From an uncultured Flavobacteriaceae bacterium (GTDB taxonomy: Bacteria; Bacteroidota; Bacteroidia; Flavobacteriales; Flavobacteriaceae), in assembly GCA_947494565.1 (NCBI GenBank), contig CANLVG010000001.1, forward strand, positions 1 through 64,000: a stretch of DNA of 64,000 nucleotides, in the 5' to 3' direction. The translations under genes and the position numbers were made by a program. This document shows positions 26,918-35,432 of this stretch, piece after piece (the first letter of the stretch is position 1; each line of letters opens with the position of its first letter). The notes beneath the pieces are model-generated. The model saw only the letters and a program-made list of their open reading frames with translations. It was not told where the DNA came from and made no database searches.

Positions 26918-28272
26918 TGCATCATAAATACCTATATCGTATCATCATCGTTCTTTTATGGAGCGTCACTACTTGGGGGCAGGATCTGGCTTACAATGAA
27001 AAGCCCACGTCGTATGCCAGTGCGCATAACCTGGCATATGAAGGCAAGTATGGTCAAGCGCGAAAAATGGCCTTACAAGTATTGGAAAAAGATCCGGCCG
27101 ATGTGAAGGCGAGTGCCTTAGTGGCGCGGACCTATAGTTGGTCCGGTGATTACGAAAAGGCCCGTAGGGAGTTCAACCGACTCACGTCAGGTGAAAAGAA
27201 CAATCGGGATCTTTGGATTTTGGCTATAAAGAACGAGCTCTATGCCAAGAACAATGCCACGGCGCTCGGTTTGACCCATAAGGCCTTACAGTATATTCAG
27301 AATGACCCCGAACTCATGCGCCTACGGGAAATGGCCCATAAGCGTCTTGAACAGACCGAATATCCCGAAAAGAGTTGGGTCGATAATGAAAGTACGGTGA
27401 AGCGAAAAAGTAATGCAAAGGCGTCCAAGAAGAAGAAAAAAGAGCAGGTAACCACCAAACCATCAAAAGAGAAGGAAGAGACCCCCAAAAAGGAAAAAGA
27501 GGAATCTCCGGAAAAAGAAGAAAAAGCGGAGAAGAAGGTTTTGAATAACAGGATTGCCGTACGAAACTCCTTCACCGTCTTCGACCGGCGTAATGATCCC
27601 ATGGTTTTCTCAACGATAGAGTTCAAAAGACAAACCTTGGCCGGTAGCCTTTTACCAAGAATCAACTATAGTAATAGAAATGGGGAGCACGGGGTGCAAT
27701 ACGATATCGATTTTTATCCGAAATTCTCCAAACGCTTTTATGCCTATCTGAATTACGGCTATTCCAACGCCTCCATTTACCCGAACCATAAGGTTGGGGG
27801 AGACCTATATGTCAACCTTCCGGGCGCCATGGAGTTTTCCGCTGGCGGACGTTACATCAGCTTGGATACCCGTGATATTACTATGATCACCAATTCGATC
27901 GGGCACTACCGGGGCAATTATTACTTTTCCCTGCGATCGAACCTGGTGCCGCGCGAAGATCAACCTACACAATTCTCTGGGAACCTATTGGTCCGTAAGT
28001 ATTTAAGGGATGCCTTCAACTTTTTTAGTCTGAATGTCGGTATGGGCTATTCCCCTGAAATACGTCAACTTCTATCCGGCGACGAACTATTGGCGGAAAC
28101 CCTTTTGTATATCGAATCACAGCGGATGAGCTTCCAGTATCAGTTCACTTCCAAGAAGAGTCCGAATATTTATAGCGCTAGTTTAGGGGTCTCACGTCAA
28201 GAACTGTCGTTCGAATCAGGTAGCTTCATGTGGTCCGTATCGGCCGGATTGGCGTATCAAGTCAAATTTTAA
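26917..28272 (+). CDS. YaiO-family outer-membrane beta-barrel protein with TPR domain
   Basis: A signal peptide ending near WGQ (residue 21) is followed by TPR-like helices at residues 30-145 (GKYGQARKMALQVLEKDPAD, GDYEKARREFNRL). Next comes a Lys/Glu-rich linker at about 160-208. A C-terminal beta barrel of about 240 residues with alternating aromatic strands ends in the Phe of QVKF, as outer-membrane barrels do. The TPR plus barrel plan parallels the PgaA, BcsC and AlgK/AlgE exporters of synthase-dependent polysaccharides. With the upstream GT2 and LtaS-like enzyme it gives a path from cytosol to surface. The start overlaps the preceding stop by one base. Confidence 0.85.
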   Translation: MHHKYLYRIIIVLLWSVTTWGQDLAYNEKPTSYASAHNLAYEGKYGQARKMALQVLEKDPADVKASALVARTYSWSGDYEKARREFNRLTSGEKNNRDLWILAIKNELYAKNNATALGLTHKALQYIQNDPELMRLREMAHKRLEQTEYPEKSWVDNESTVKRKSNAKASKKKKKEQVTTKPSKEKEETPKKEKEESPEKEEKAEKKVLNNRIAVRNSFTVFDRRNDPMVFSTIEFKRQTLAGSLLPRINYSNRNGEHGVQYDIDFYPKFSKRFYAYLNYGYSNASIYPNHKVGGDLYVNLPGAMEFSAGGRYISLDTRDITMITNSIGHYRGNYYFSLRSNLVPREDQPTQFSGNLLVRKYLRDAFNFFSLNVGMGYSPEIRQLLSGDELLAETLLYIESQRMSFQYQFTSKKSPNIYSASLGVSRQELSFESGSFMWSVSAGLAYQVKF

Positions 28273-28387
28273 CTCCGTTAAAAGCATAGAAGATCGATGA
28301 ACTGCATCGCTTCAAATTAAGGGGATGGACGATGGTATCGGACATTGCCGATTTCACAACAAAAAAAAGCCAATACACCACAATTAA

Positions 28388-28418
28388 TTGTTTTCACCCA
28401 ACGTTATAAATATGTTTA
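28388..28418 (+). promoter_or_regulatory. Candidate promoter for the tiny tandem genes
   Basis: TTGTTTT at 28388 and TATGTTTA at 28411 are 18-19 bases apart and resemble the Bacteroidota -33 and -7 elements with one mismatch. The first small gene starts about 53 bases downstream. Confidence 0.3.
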
Positions 28419-28470
28419 CACTGTAAGAAAAACGAACCCAAATCAATATAAACCGTAAAACCCGAATCAA

Positions 28471-28569
28471 ATGCTTTACGACACCTATGGAGAGGAATAC
28501 CTAACCTTTCTACAAGAATTAAACGAAATCTTAAGTGTAAACGAATTGGCCGAGTTAGACTATATGTAG
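28471..28569 (+). CDS. Tiny acidic protein, 32 residues, first of a tandem paralogous pair
   Basis: A 32-codon frame, ATG to TAG. Its core YLTFLQELNEILSVNELAEL matches the neighbouring 33-residue frame at Y, F, LNEILS, E and L. The conserved LNEILS and the spacing of hydrophobic residues suggest one amphipathic helix. Conservation between two adjacent frames is the main sign that both are translated. No signal peptide or membrane segment. Function unknown; a precursor peptide, a small regulator of the adjacent sigma factor or polysaccharide cluster, or a toxin are all open. Confidence 0.55.
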   Translation: MLYDTYGEEYLTFLQELNEILSVNELAELDYM

Positions 28570-28604
28570 TCTAAAATGGTGTCTCATTTCTAAAACCTAC
28601 TATT

Positions 28605-28706
28605 ATGTCAAAACAAAACCCAGACAATGCAGCGTACATGAACTTCATCGAAAGTTTAAACGAAATTCTATCCGATGTAGAGATCAACCGATTGAGTTTT
28701 TCCTAA
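28605..28706 (+). CDS. Tiny acidic protein, 33 residues, second of a tandem paralogous pair
   Basis: A 33-codon frame 35 bases after the first small gene. Core YMNFIESLNEILSDVEINRL aligns without gaps to its neighbour. The first ten residues differ (MSKQNPDNAA), so the two copies share the helical part only. A strong terminator follows 24 bases after the stop, consistent with a short transcript carrying just these two genes. No function recognised. Confidence 0.57.
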   Translation: MSKQNPDNAAYMNFIESLNEILSDVEINRLSFS

Positions 28707-28730
28707 ATCGAATAAAAGAAATGTAACAAA

Positions 28731-28759
28731 AACGCCATGATTCAAATCATGGCGTTTTT
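28731..28759. terminator. Bidirectional terminator between the tiny genes and rpoD
   Basis: A perfect 11-bp stem (28731-28741 with 28746-28756) with a 4-base loop is flanked by T residues on the plus strand and by A residues before it, giving a T run on the minus strand. It ends the tiny-gene transcript and lies 22 bases past the rpoD stop. Confidence 0.85.
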
Positions 28760-28781
28760 GCTTTAAGTGCTATCGTAACGA

Positions 28782-29645
28782 TTATCCTAAATAGGTTTTC
28801 AAGAGTTTACTTCTTGAGTTATGACGCAGTTTGCGAATTGCTTTTTCGCGAATCTGACGCACCCGCTCTCGGGTCAAGTCGAATGTTTGTCCGATCTCGG
28901 CCAAGGTCATTGACTGTTGGTCACCGATACCATAATAAAGTTTCACTACATCGGCTTCCCTAGGGGATAAGGTTTCCAGTGCCCGATTGATTTCGGTATT
29001 GAGCGATTGTTGCATCAATATCTTGTCTGGTTTTGGCGATTCGCCCGCACGGAGTACATCGTAAAGATTTGAGTCTTCTCCCTCTCGTAAAGGCGCATCC
29101 ATAGAGACGTGGCGTCCAGAATTTTTCATGGACTGCTTCACCTCACTTACGGTCATTTCCAATTCCTTGGCGATTTCTTCCGCAGAAGGTGGACGTTCAT
29201 GGGCCTGTTCCAAATAGGAGAAGGTCTTCTTGATTTTATTGATCGACCCGATTTTGTTCAAAGGAAGACGCACAACACGCGATTGCTCCGCTAATGCTTG
29301 GAGAATGGATTGTCTAATCCACCACACAGCGTATGAAATGAATTTGAAACCTCTTGTCTCATCAAATCGTTTGGCAGCCTTTACGAGGCCCAGATTGCCT
29401 TCATTTATTAAATCCGGTAATTTTAATCCTTGGTTTTGGTATTGTTTGGCGACTGAAACCACGAATCTCAGGTTAGCCGTGGTTAATTTTTCGAGAGCCC
29501 TTTGATCTCCTTCACGAATGCGCTGGGCTAGTTCTACTTCCTCACTCGCGGTAATCAAATCGATTTTGCTGATATCTTGCAAGTACTTATCCAGTGATTT
29601 CGATTCTCGGTTAGTTACTTGCTTGATAATCTTAAGTTGCCTCAT
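28782..29645 (-). CDS. rpoD: Primary RNA polymerase sigma factor (sigma A/RpoD)
   Basis: A 287-residue group 1 sigma-70 factor in the short form of Bacteroidota, without region 1.1. Region 1.2 is [27 protein letters not shown]-like, region 2 has [38 protein letters not shown] and the -10 recognition segment [16 protein letters not shown]. Region 3 has [12 protein letters not shown], and region 4.2 has the helix-turn-helix [28 protein letters not shown]. It recognises the TAnnTTTG promoters listed here. A matching element lies in its own upstream region, which suggests autoregulation. Confidence 0.97.
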   Translation of the reverse strand: MRQLKIIKQVTNRESKSLDKYLQDISKIDLITASEEVELAQRIREGDQRALEKLTTANLRFVVSVAKQYQNQGLKLPDLINEGNLGLVKAAKRFDETRGFKFISYAVWWIRQSILQALAEQSRVVRLPLNKIGSINKIKKTFSYLEQAHERPPSAEEIAKELEMTVSEVKQSMKNSGRHVSMDAPLREGEDSNLYDVLRAGESPKPDKILMQQSLNTEINRALETLSPREADVVKLYYGIGDQQSMTLAEIGQTFDLTRERVRQIREKAIRKLRHNSRSKLLKTYLG

Positions 29646-29706
29646 ATATGAATTTGGTTTTCGAAGTTGTACAAGTTCTTATGATACATTTTTATTGCGT
29701 CTTTTC

Positions 29707-29714
29707 CAAAGGTA
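29707..29714 (-). promoter_or_regulatory. Candidate -7 element of the rpoD promoter
   Basis: TACCTTTG on the minus strand matches TAnnTTTG exactly, 62 bases upstream of the rpoD start. The -33 region has no clear TTTG. Confidence 0.45.
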
Positions 29715-29792
29715 TTTTGATATTCTTATACAGAATTTATGAGGATGTTAACTATAAGTATACTTCCCGTGGGTATTTCCACTTTCAAACAG

Positions 29793-29800
29793 TATTTTTG
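29793..29800 (+). promoter_or_regulatory. Candidate -7 element for the DUF6155 gene
   Basis: TATTTTTG matches TAnnTTTG, 17 bases before the ATG at 29818. It is divergent from the rpoD element about 80 bases away. Confidence 0.45.
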
Positions 29801-29817
29801 CCATCCAAGGCATTACC

Positions 29818-30327
29818 ATGAGCAAAAGAGCGCTTCAGAAGTACATCGGCGATTTGAAAAAAAGAGAATTAGAGGCCCAGATCGTGGATCTCTATCAACG
29901 TTTTCCCGTGGTGAAAGAGTATTACGATTTCGTGTTCAATCCGAAGGAAGACAAGTTGGTACAGCAGGCGAAAACCAAAATCAGTAATGAATATTTCCCG
30001 ATCAAACGCAGAAGGCCCAAAGCAAGAAGGTCGGTCGCCCAGAAATTCATCAAGCATTTTATAAAATTAGGGGTCGAGCCACATTTGGTAGCCGACGTGA
30101 TGTTATATAATTTGGAGATCGCCCAAGCTTTTGTCCTTGAACGTAACGTTCCCGATGCTTTTTATAAAAGCATGTTGAACTCTTTTAAAGAGGTGATACA
30201 GTTCTGTTCGGTCAACGGACTGGTATATGATTTCAGGGATCGAATCCTAAAAACCTATCAATTCACACAGGATAACGAATGGCTGCACAAAGAAGAGTTT
30301 TCCAGAGCACTGGATATTTTGGATTGA
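29818..30327 (+). CDS. DUF6155 family protein
   Basis: A 169-residue basic, helical, cytosolic protein. The N-terminus MSKRALQKYIGDLKKRELEAQI and the block VKEYYDFVFNPKEDKLVQQAKTKI are the features by which I assign it to DUF6155, a family found mainly in Bacteroidota. A KRRRPKARRS patch at about residues 62-72 could contact nucleic acid, but no fold or activity is known to me. It precedes ghrA by 38 bases on the same strand. Confidence 0.78.
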   Translation: MSKRALQKYIGDLKKRELEAQIVDLYQRFPVVKEYYDFVFNPKEDKLVQQAKTKISNEYFPIKRRRPKARRSVAQKFIKHFIKLGVEPHLVADVMLYNLEIAQAFVLERNVPDAFYKSMLNSFKEVIQFCSVNGLVYDFRDRILKTYQFTQDNEWLHKEEFSRALDILD

Positions 30328-30365
30328 AACACGATAAGAAGGTATCTCGCAATTAACAAAACACG

Positions 30366-31295
30366 ATGAGTATAGTAATCATTAGACAAGACGATAAAAT
30401 AGAATTGTGGAAGGAAGCCCTCAGGGCACAAGACCCTAAAATTGAAGTATACGGTTATCTAGAACCTCATGACAAGGCAGCAGTCGAGGTCGCGTTGGTA
30501 TGGAAACATCCGAAAGGAACACTGACCGATTACCCCAATTTGAAGTATATCGCATCGAGTGGGGCAGGAGTGGACTTTCTATTTGAAGACGAGTCCCTTC
30601 CCGAAGACCTGCCCATTACCAGAGTTGTCGATACGATGTTGGCCAGTGATATGTCCGAATACGTGATCGCGACTATTTTTAGTTATTTGAAGCATTTACA
30701 AACCTACAGAGTGGATCAGTTCCATAAGGTGTGGAGCCCGAAGCCTTATTATCGAATTACGGATTTTACTGTAGGTGTTATGGGCCTAGGTGCCTTGGGA
30801 AAAGTGCTGGCCGATGATCTGGTGCGAATAGGATTTAAAACGCAAGGGTGGGCCCGTTCTGAAAAGCAAATTGCTGGAGCGGTCACCTTTGCGGGAGAAC
30901 ATACATTCGATGAGTTTCTGGCCACAAGCCAAATCTTGGTATGCCTATTGCCCTTGACCGATGAAACCACTGGAATACTGAATACCGAACTATTTAACAG
31001 ATTGCCCAAAGGGGCTTATGTGATCAATGCGGCGCGTGGCGGACATATGGTGGATGCCGATTTGATCGCGGCGGTGGATAACAATCACCTTTCCGGGGCG
31101 ACCTTAGATGTTTTTCATCAAGAACCGTTGCCCGAGACCCACCCTTTTTGGGCTCATGAAAAAATCAATATTACACCACATTATGCAAGCGTTTCGGATA
31201 CCACTTCGGTAGTGCCACAAATTTTGGAAAACTACTACCGAAGTCAAAAAGGCGCGCCTTTATTGCACTTGGTGTCTAAAACGAAGGGGTACTAA
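30366..31295 (+). CDS. ghrA: Glyoxylate/hydroxypyruvate reductase A-type D-2-hydroxyacid dehydrogenase
   Basis: A 309-residue NAD(P)H-dependent enzyme that reduces glyoxylate or hydroxypyruvate to glycolate or glycerate. The cofactor motif is VGVMGLGALGKVLADDL near residue 140. Catalytic residues fall in AARGGHMVDADLI (Arg), LDVFHQEPLP (Glu) and NITPHYAS (His). The SSGAGVD motif near residue 62 is the substrate loop. The shortened N-terminal domain is typical of the GhrA branch and not of SerA. Cytosolic. Confidence 0.9.
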   Translation: MSIVIIRQDDKIELWKEALRAQDPKIEVYGYLEPHDKAAVEVALVWKHPKGTLTDYPNLKYIASSGAGVDFLFEDESLPEDLPITRVVDTMLASDMSEYVIATIFSYLKHLQTYRVDQFHKVWSPKPYYRITDFTVGVMGLGALGKVLADDLVRIGFKTQGWARSEKQIAGAVTFAGEHTFDEFLATSQILVCLLPLTDETTGILNTELFNRLPKGAYVINAARGGHMVDADLIAAVDNNHLSGATLDVFHQEPLPETHPFWAHEKINITPHYASVSDTTSVVPQILENYYRSQKGAPLLHLVSKTKGY

Positions 31296-31362
31296 GTTCG
31301 TTTGCACAAAATTTTAAAATTCATTTTTCGAAGTATTGTTTCGCTCAAGTACAAAAATCAGT

Positions 31363-31370
31363 TAATTTTG
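31363..31370 (+). promoter_or_regulatory. Candidate -7 element for the helicase gene
   Basis: TAATTTTG matches TAnnTTTG, 53 bases before the TTG start at 31424. A TTG at 31336 is somewhat distant for a -33 element. Confidence 0.45.
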
Positions 31371-31423
31371 CAAAATTAGCTTTTTAACAACTTTTCGGAC
31401 GACCTATAAAATTTATCTACTGC

Positions 31424-32935
31424 TTGGAGCTACAAAAGAACACTAAGGAAAAGACACTCTACGATTACCAACTGGAAGATTTGACGACCATCTTCAAATA
31501 CCTTGATGAATCCGATGATACCTCCAATATTCTTTACCAATTGCCTACGGGTGGTGGTAAAACCGTTGTTTTTTCGGAAATAGCGAAACGATATACCGAA
31601 AGAACCGGCAAAAAAGTAGTCGTGCTTACACATCGTATCGAATTGAGCGTTCAGACCTCAAGAATGCTCACTGGTTTTGGCGTGCACAACAAGATCATCA
31701 ATAGTGAGGTCAAAGAATTGAAAGACCAAGATGAGTACAAGTGTTTCGTGGCGATGGTGGAGACCTTGAACAATCGTCTTCAAGAGGAGAAAGTAGAGAT
31801 CAATAACATCGGCCTGGTCATCATTGACGAGGCGCACTACAATTCCTTTCGTAAACTCTTTAAGTATTTTGAAAAGTCGACTATTCTCGGTGTTACCGCT
31901 ACTCCCTTGAGCTCGAACATCAAGCTTCCCATGAAGGATAATTATCAAAAGCTGATCGTGGGAGAGTCCATAGGCTCATTGATCAAGAAAAATTTTCTTG
32001 CAAAGGCCAATATGTATAATTACGATGTGAGCCTTCAAAGCTTGAAGTTGGGCATCAGTGGTGATTACACTGTAAAATCATCCGATGAGTTATATAGCAA
32101 TCAGAGTATGCTCGGTAAGTTGACGACCGCATATACCGAAATTGCGAAGGGCAAAAAAACCTTGATCTTCAATAACGGGATCAATACCTCAAGATATGTA
32201 TACGAAACCTTTAAAAAGGCAGGCTACAATATCAGACACTTGGATAATAAAAATACCGCTTCGGAACGGCGTGAAATATTGGAGTGGTTTTCCGAGACCC
32301 CTGATGCCATTCTGACCTCTGTCAGTATATTGACCACGGGTTTTGACGAACCCACTGTTGAGGTGATTATTTTGAACCGGGCTACGCGATCATTGACCCT
32401 TTATTTTCAAATGATCGGACGTGGTTCAAGGGTGTTACCGCACAAAAAGGAGTTCAGTGTGGTCGATTTAGGGAATAATATCGCTCGATTCGGTCTATGG
32501 GATGCTCCGGTAGATTGGCAGGAAATCTTTCATTTTCCCGATTTCTATTTGGAGAACATCAAGAATGACGAAGAAATCGAACGGGAGTTCGTCTATGAAA
32601 TGCCAGCGGCCCTTCGTGAGCAATTCGCAAAATCAACGAATATCGAGTTCGATATCAAAGAGGAATATAAAAAGGTATTCGCCCAAGGCCTCAAATCAAA
32701 GACGGTCTTGGAGAACAGTATCGAGCAGCATGCGGTGATTTGTGTTGAGAATGCCGAGGATGTATTCGATGCCCGTATCCTTGCCAAGCAATTGAAGGAA
32801 GAGATCGCCTTTCGTGTGCGGCAGTATTCGTATTGCATCATGAACAATACAAAGAACTATAAGGAGTGGTTAGAAGAGGATTACGAGCGCAAGCTCCGAT
32901 CGGCCATTTCCAGAAAGTTCGCTGCGAAAATGTAA
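31424..32935 (+). CDS. Superfamily 2 DEAD/DEAH-box helicase (TTG start)
   Basis: A 503-residue ATPase of the SSL2/type III restriction helicase-like group. Motif I is LPTGGGKTVV, motif Ia VVLTHRIEL, motif II VIIDEAHYNSF and motif III GVTATPL. Motifs IV-VI follow in the second RecA domain (KKTLIFNNGI, LTTGFDEP, YFQMIGRGSR). The C-terminal 100 residues are a helical extension without a known domain. It probably unwinds or translocates on DNA or RNA in the cytosol, in repair or RNA metabolism. Start is TTG at 31424, chosen because it is the first start before DYQLEDL, the Q-motif-like region. No nuclease or methylase is adjacent. Confidence 0.87.
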   Translation: MELQKNTKEKTLYDYQLEDLTTIFKYLDESDDTSNILYQLPTGGGKTVVFSEIAKRYTERTGKKVVVLTHRIELSVQTSRMLTGFGVHNKIINSEVKELKDQDEYKCFVAMVETLNNRLQEEKVEINNIGLVIIDEAHYNSFRKLFKYFEKSTILGVTATPLSSNIKLPMKDNYQKLIVGESIGSLIKKNFLAKANMYNYDVSLQSLKLGISGDYTVKSSDELYSNQSMLGKLTTAYTEIAKGKKTLIFNNGINTSRYVYETFKKAGYNIRHLDNKNTASERREILEWFSETPDAILTSVSILTTGFDEPTVEVIILNRATRSLTLYFQMIGRGSRVLPHKKEFSVVDLGNNIARFGLWDAPVDWQEIFHFPDFYLENIKNDEEIEREFVYEMPAALREQFAKSTNIEFDIKEEYKKVFAQGLKSKTVLENSIEQHAVICVENAEDVFDARILAKQLKEEIAFRVRQYSYCIMNNTKNYKEWLEEDYERKLRSAISRKFAAKM

Positions 32936-33042
32936 CCGGGTATTTCAATACGGTACTAACGTCTTGCGATTTTGATCATCGAATTCGTTCTGTTGTCCGT
33001 AGGGAAGATCGCAAAGAACTAACCCCCTGTTTTTCATCTGTT

Positions 33043-34293
33043 ATGCACTCAAAAAAACTGCTTGTAATCGGTTACACCTGGCCTGAGCCCAAGGCTACTG
33101 CTGCGGGGAAACGGATGGAGCAGCTGCTAAAGTTCTTTCTGCAATTCGAGTACCACATTACCTTTTCAAGTACGGCCTCTGCATCGGATTTATCGCTGGA
33201 TTTAAAGGCACTCGGCATTGAGCGGGTTCCTATTCAACTCAACGATTCGCGTTTTGATGGTTTCATTTCGGAATTAAAGCCCCATATCGTTTTGTTCGAT
33301 CGCTTTTTGACCGAGGAACAGTTTGGTTGGCGGGTGGCCGAATATGCCCCTGACGCCCTAAGGATATTGGATACAGAAGATCTGCATTCCTTGCGTCACG
33401 CTCGAGAGAAAGCGTTTAAAGCGAAGGTGCCGTGTACGAAGGATTTTTGGCTGCAAACCGAATATTGTAAACGCGAACTGGCTAGTATCTTCCGATCGGA
33501 TCTGTCGTTGATCATTTCGACCTATGAGATGCAATTGCTGCTGGAGACCGAGGGGATGACCGATTCCATGTTGTTGTACCTACCATTTATGATTGCTCCA
33601 TTGTCCGAGATGGAACTCCAAAATTGGAAGCCCTTTGAGGCCCGAACCGATTTCATCTGCATCGGTAACGGGAAACATGCGCCCAACAGGGATGCTGTTA
33701 TTTGGTTAAAAGAGACATTATGGCCGCTAATTCGAAAACAACTTCCAGACACCAGTTTGCATATCTATGGGGCCTATCTACCGGAGCATATCCAACAGTT
33801 TCACACTAAAAAAGAAGGGTTTTTGGTCCACGGCTGGGTCGAGGATTTGCAAACCGTAATGGGAAGTGCCAAAGTAAACCTAGCGCCCCTTCGCTTTGGT
33901 GCGGGACTCAAAGGAAAGCTTTTGGATGCCATGCACCATGGTACGCCCAGTGTCACCACAGCAGTTGGGGCAGAAGGGATATATGACCCCTTAGCCTTAC
34001 CGGAAACCGTGGTAGAAGATGCCACTGCCTTTTCTAAAATGGCCGTTGGGCTGTATCGCCATCAGGAACATTGGCACGAAGCACAAGTATTGGGAATCCA
34101 TACCCTCAAGACACGTTTTGATAGGGAAGTACATCGTGTATCCCTCCAGAATAGAATCCAAATCCTTCAATCGAATCTGCAATCGCACCGGACGCAGAAT
34201 GTTATCGGGCAACTGTTGCTCCATCAGACCTTGGCCGCGACGAAATATATGTCAAAGTGGATCGAAGAAAAGAACAAACCGCGCCCGATCTAG
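33043..34293 (+). CDS. Glycosyltransferase family 4-like protein
   Basis: A 416-residue protein of two Rossmann-like halves (GT-B). The N-terminal half begins KKLLVIGYTWPEPKATAAGKRM, the typical glycine-rich entry. The C-terminal half contains ICIGNGKHAPNRDAVIWL, LHIYGAYLPE, VHGWVEDLQ and FGAGLKGKLLDAMHHGTPSVTTAVGAEG, the donor-binding region of this family. The frame is open further upstream, but ATG 33043 is chosen because conserved sequence starts there and it avoids overlap with the helicase. Acceptor unknown. Its stop overlaps the convergent peptidase stop within a shared CTAG. Confidence 0.82.
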   Translation: MHSKKLLVIGYTWPEPKATAAGKRMEQLLKFFLQFEYHITFSSTASASDLSLDLKALGIERVPIQLNDSRFDGFISELKPHIVLFDRFLTEEQFGWRVAEYAPDALRILDTEDLHSLRHAREKAFKAKVPCTKDFWLQTEYCKRELASIFRSDLSLIISTYEMQLLLETEGMTDSMLLYLPFMIAPLSEMELQNWKPFEARTDFICIGNGKHAPNRDAVIWLKETLWPLIRKQLPDTSLHIYGAYLPEHIQQFHTKKEGFLVHGWVEDLQTVMGSAKVNLAPLRFGAGLKGKLLDAMHHGTPSVTTAVGAEGIYDPLALPETVVEDATAFSKMAVGLYRHQEHWHEAQVLGIHTLKTRFDREVHRVSLQNRIQILQSNLQSHRTQNVIGQLLLHQTLAATKYMSKWIEEKNKPRPI

Positions 34294-35423
34294 TCCTTAT
34301 CCGGCGTCAGGGCCTTGTATTTTTTCATTACGGCAAGCACTGTATCAATAGGTAAGGCCTTCACCTCATGCCCATCGCGACCTTTCATGTCTTTTGCAGC
34401 AAAAAGAGAATTTAAAATAGCCTCTTCCGTGGCCTCGATGGTCGCTAAAAATAGGGGGGACATGGCACCGTTTCTGAGTTCTTTGTGGGCTATAAGGCTG
34501 GAGTCTGACCGATAGGGAATCCGGTTTTCCGCAGCCGTGGATGCCGCTATGACATAATCCCCGCTGCCATTGGAGGCAATACCCCCGGTTTTGGCGAGTC
34601 CCATCATGGCCCGCTTCGCCATGCGTTCTAGATTTCGTGCGCTTAAAGGGGCATCCGTTAGCACCACGATCATACAAGACCCATCCACATCGTAGGTATA
34701 CTGTCGCGGATAATTGTCCAACTCCTTGGCAATAGGCACGCCATTCAGTTCAAAGATCCCTCCAAAATTGGTCTGCACCAAAACCCCGACGGTATAGCCG
34801 CCATGGGCTTCCGGTAGTACCCGTGAGGAAGTGCCGATTCCCCCTTTATAGTTAAAACAGATTGTACCGGTACCTGCGCCGACATTTCCTTCCGCCACAG
34901 CACCTTTTGTCGCATTTTTGATGGCATCCAATACATGGGACTCCTTCACATGCCGCCCTCTGATATCGTTCAGCCAACCATCATTGGTTTCGCCTACTAC
35001 CGAATTGACCGATCGCACATCTTTGTTGTCTTCTTGTGCAAGGGTGTAGGTAATCAGGGCATTTGAAGCCGCTGGGACATTTAAGGTATTGGTCAAGATG
35101 ATGGGTGTCTCTATATTTCCCAGTTCCTTTACTTGACTATAGCCTGCCAGTTTTCCAAAACCATTGCCCAAATAAATGGCCGCGGGTACTTTCTGCTGAA
35201 AGATATTCCCTGAATGAGGTAAGATGGCGGTTACGCCTGTTCTGACGTCATCGCCTGAAATAAGGGTGGTGTGCCCTACTTTCACGCCCTCAACGTCCGT
35301 AAGGCTGTTTAAGGAGCCGGTTTTGAGTACACCGATTTCAATACCGTGGTCGCGCAGTCTCATGGTCTGTGCCGTTAGTTGTGTGGTCATACCTATGCAA
35401 ATGAGTAGTGTGAGTTTATACAT
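34290..35423 (-). CDS. Secreted P1-family peptidase (DmpA/BapA-like aminopeptidase)
   Basis: A 377-residue N-terminal-nucleophile hydrolase with a signal peptide (residues 1-19, ending QTM). Family marks are SLTDVEGVKVGHTTLI near residue 40, LGNGFGKLAGY, GNVGAGTGTICFNYKGGIGTSSR near residue 205 and GGYTVGVLVQTNFG. The GIGTSSR segment should contain the autocleavage site that creates the nucleophile. Such enzymes release N-terminal L- or D-amino acids or beta-amino acids from peptides. The gene lies 9 bases after an M24 peptidase gene, so the two form a secreted peptidase operon. The beta-aminopeptidase activity of some relatives is of interest given the aminomutase elsewhere in the window. 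Confidence 0.9.
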   Translation of the reverse strand: MYKLTLLICIGMTTQLTAQTMRLRDHGIEIGVLKTGSLNSLTDVEGVKVGHTTLISGDDVRTGVTAILPHSGNIFQQKVPAAIYLGNGFGKLAGYSQVKELGNIETPIILTNTLNVPAASNALITYTLAQEDNKDVRSVNSVVGETNDGWLNDIRGRHVKESHVLDAIKNATKGAVAEGNVGAGTGTICFNYKGGIGTSSRVLPEAHGGYTVGVLVQTNFGGIFELNGVPIAKELDNYPRQYTYDVDGSCMIVVLTDAPLSARNLERMAKRAMMGLAKTGGIASNGSGDYVIAASTAAENRIPYRSDSSLIAHKELRNGAMSPLFLATIEATEEAILNSLFAAKDMKGRDGHEVKALPIDTVLAVMKKYKALTPDKD

Positions 35424-35432
35424 GCGTGAATC

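Noticed and set aside
32866-33042. Upstream extension of the glycosyltransferase frame into the helicase gene
   Set aside because: The extension overlaps the helicase and has no family character; ATG 33043 starts exactly at the conserved N-terminal strand.
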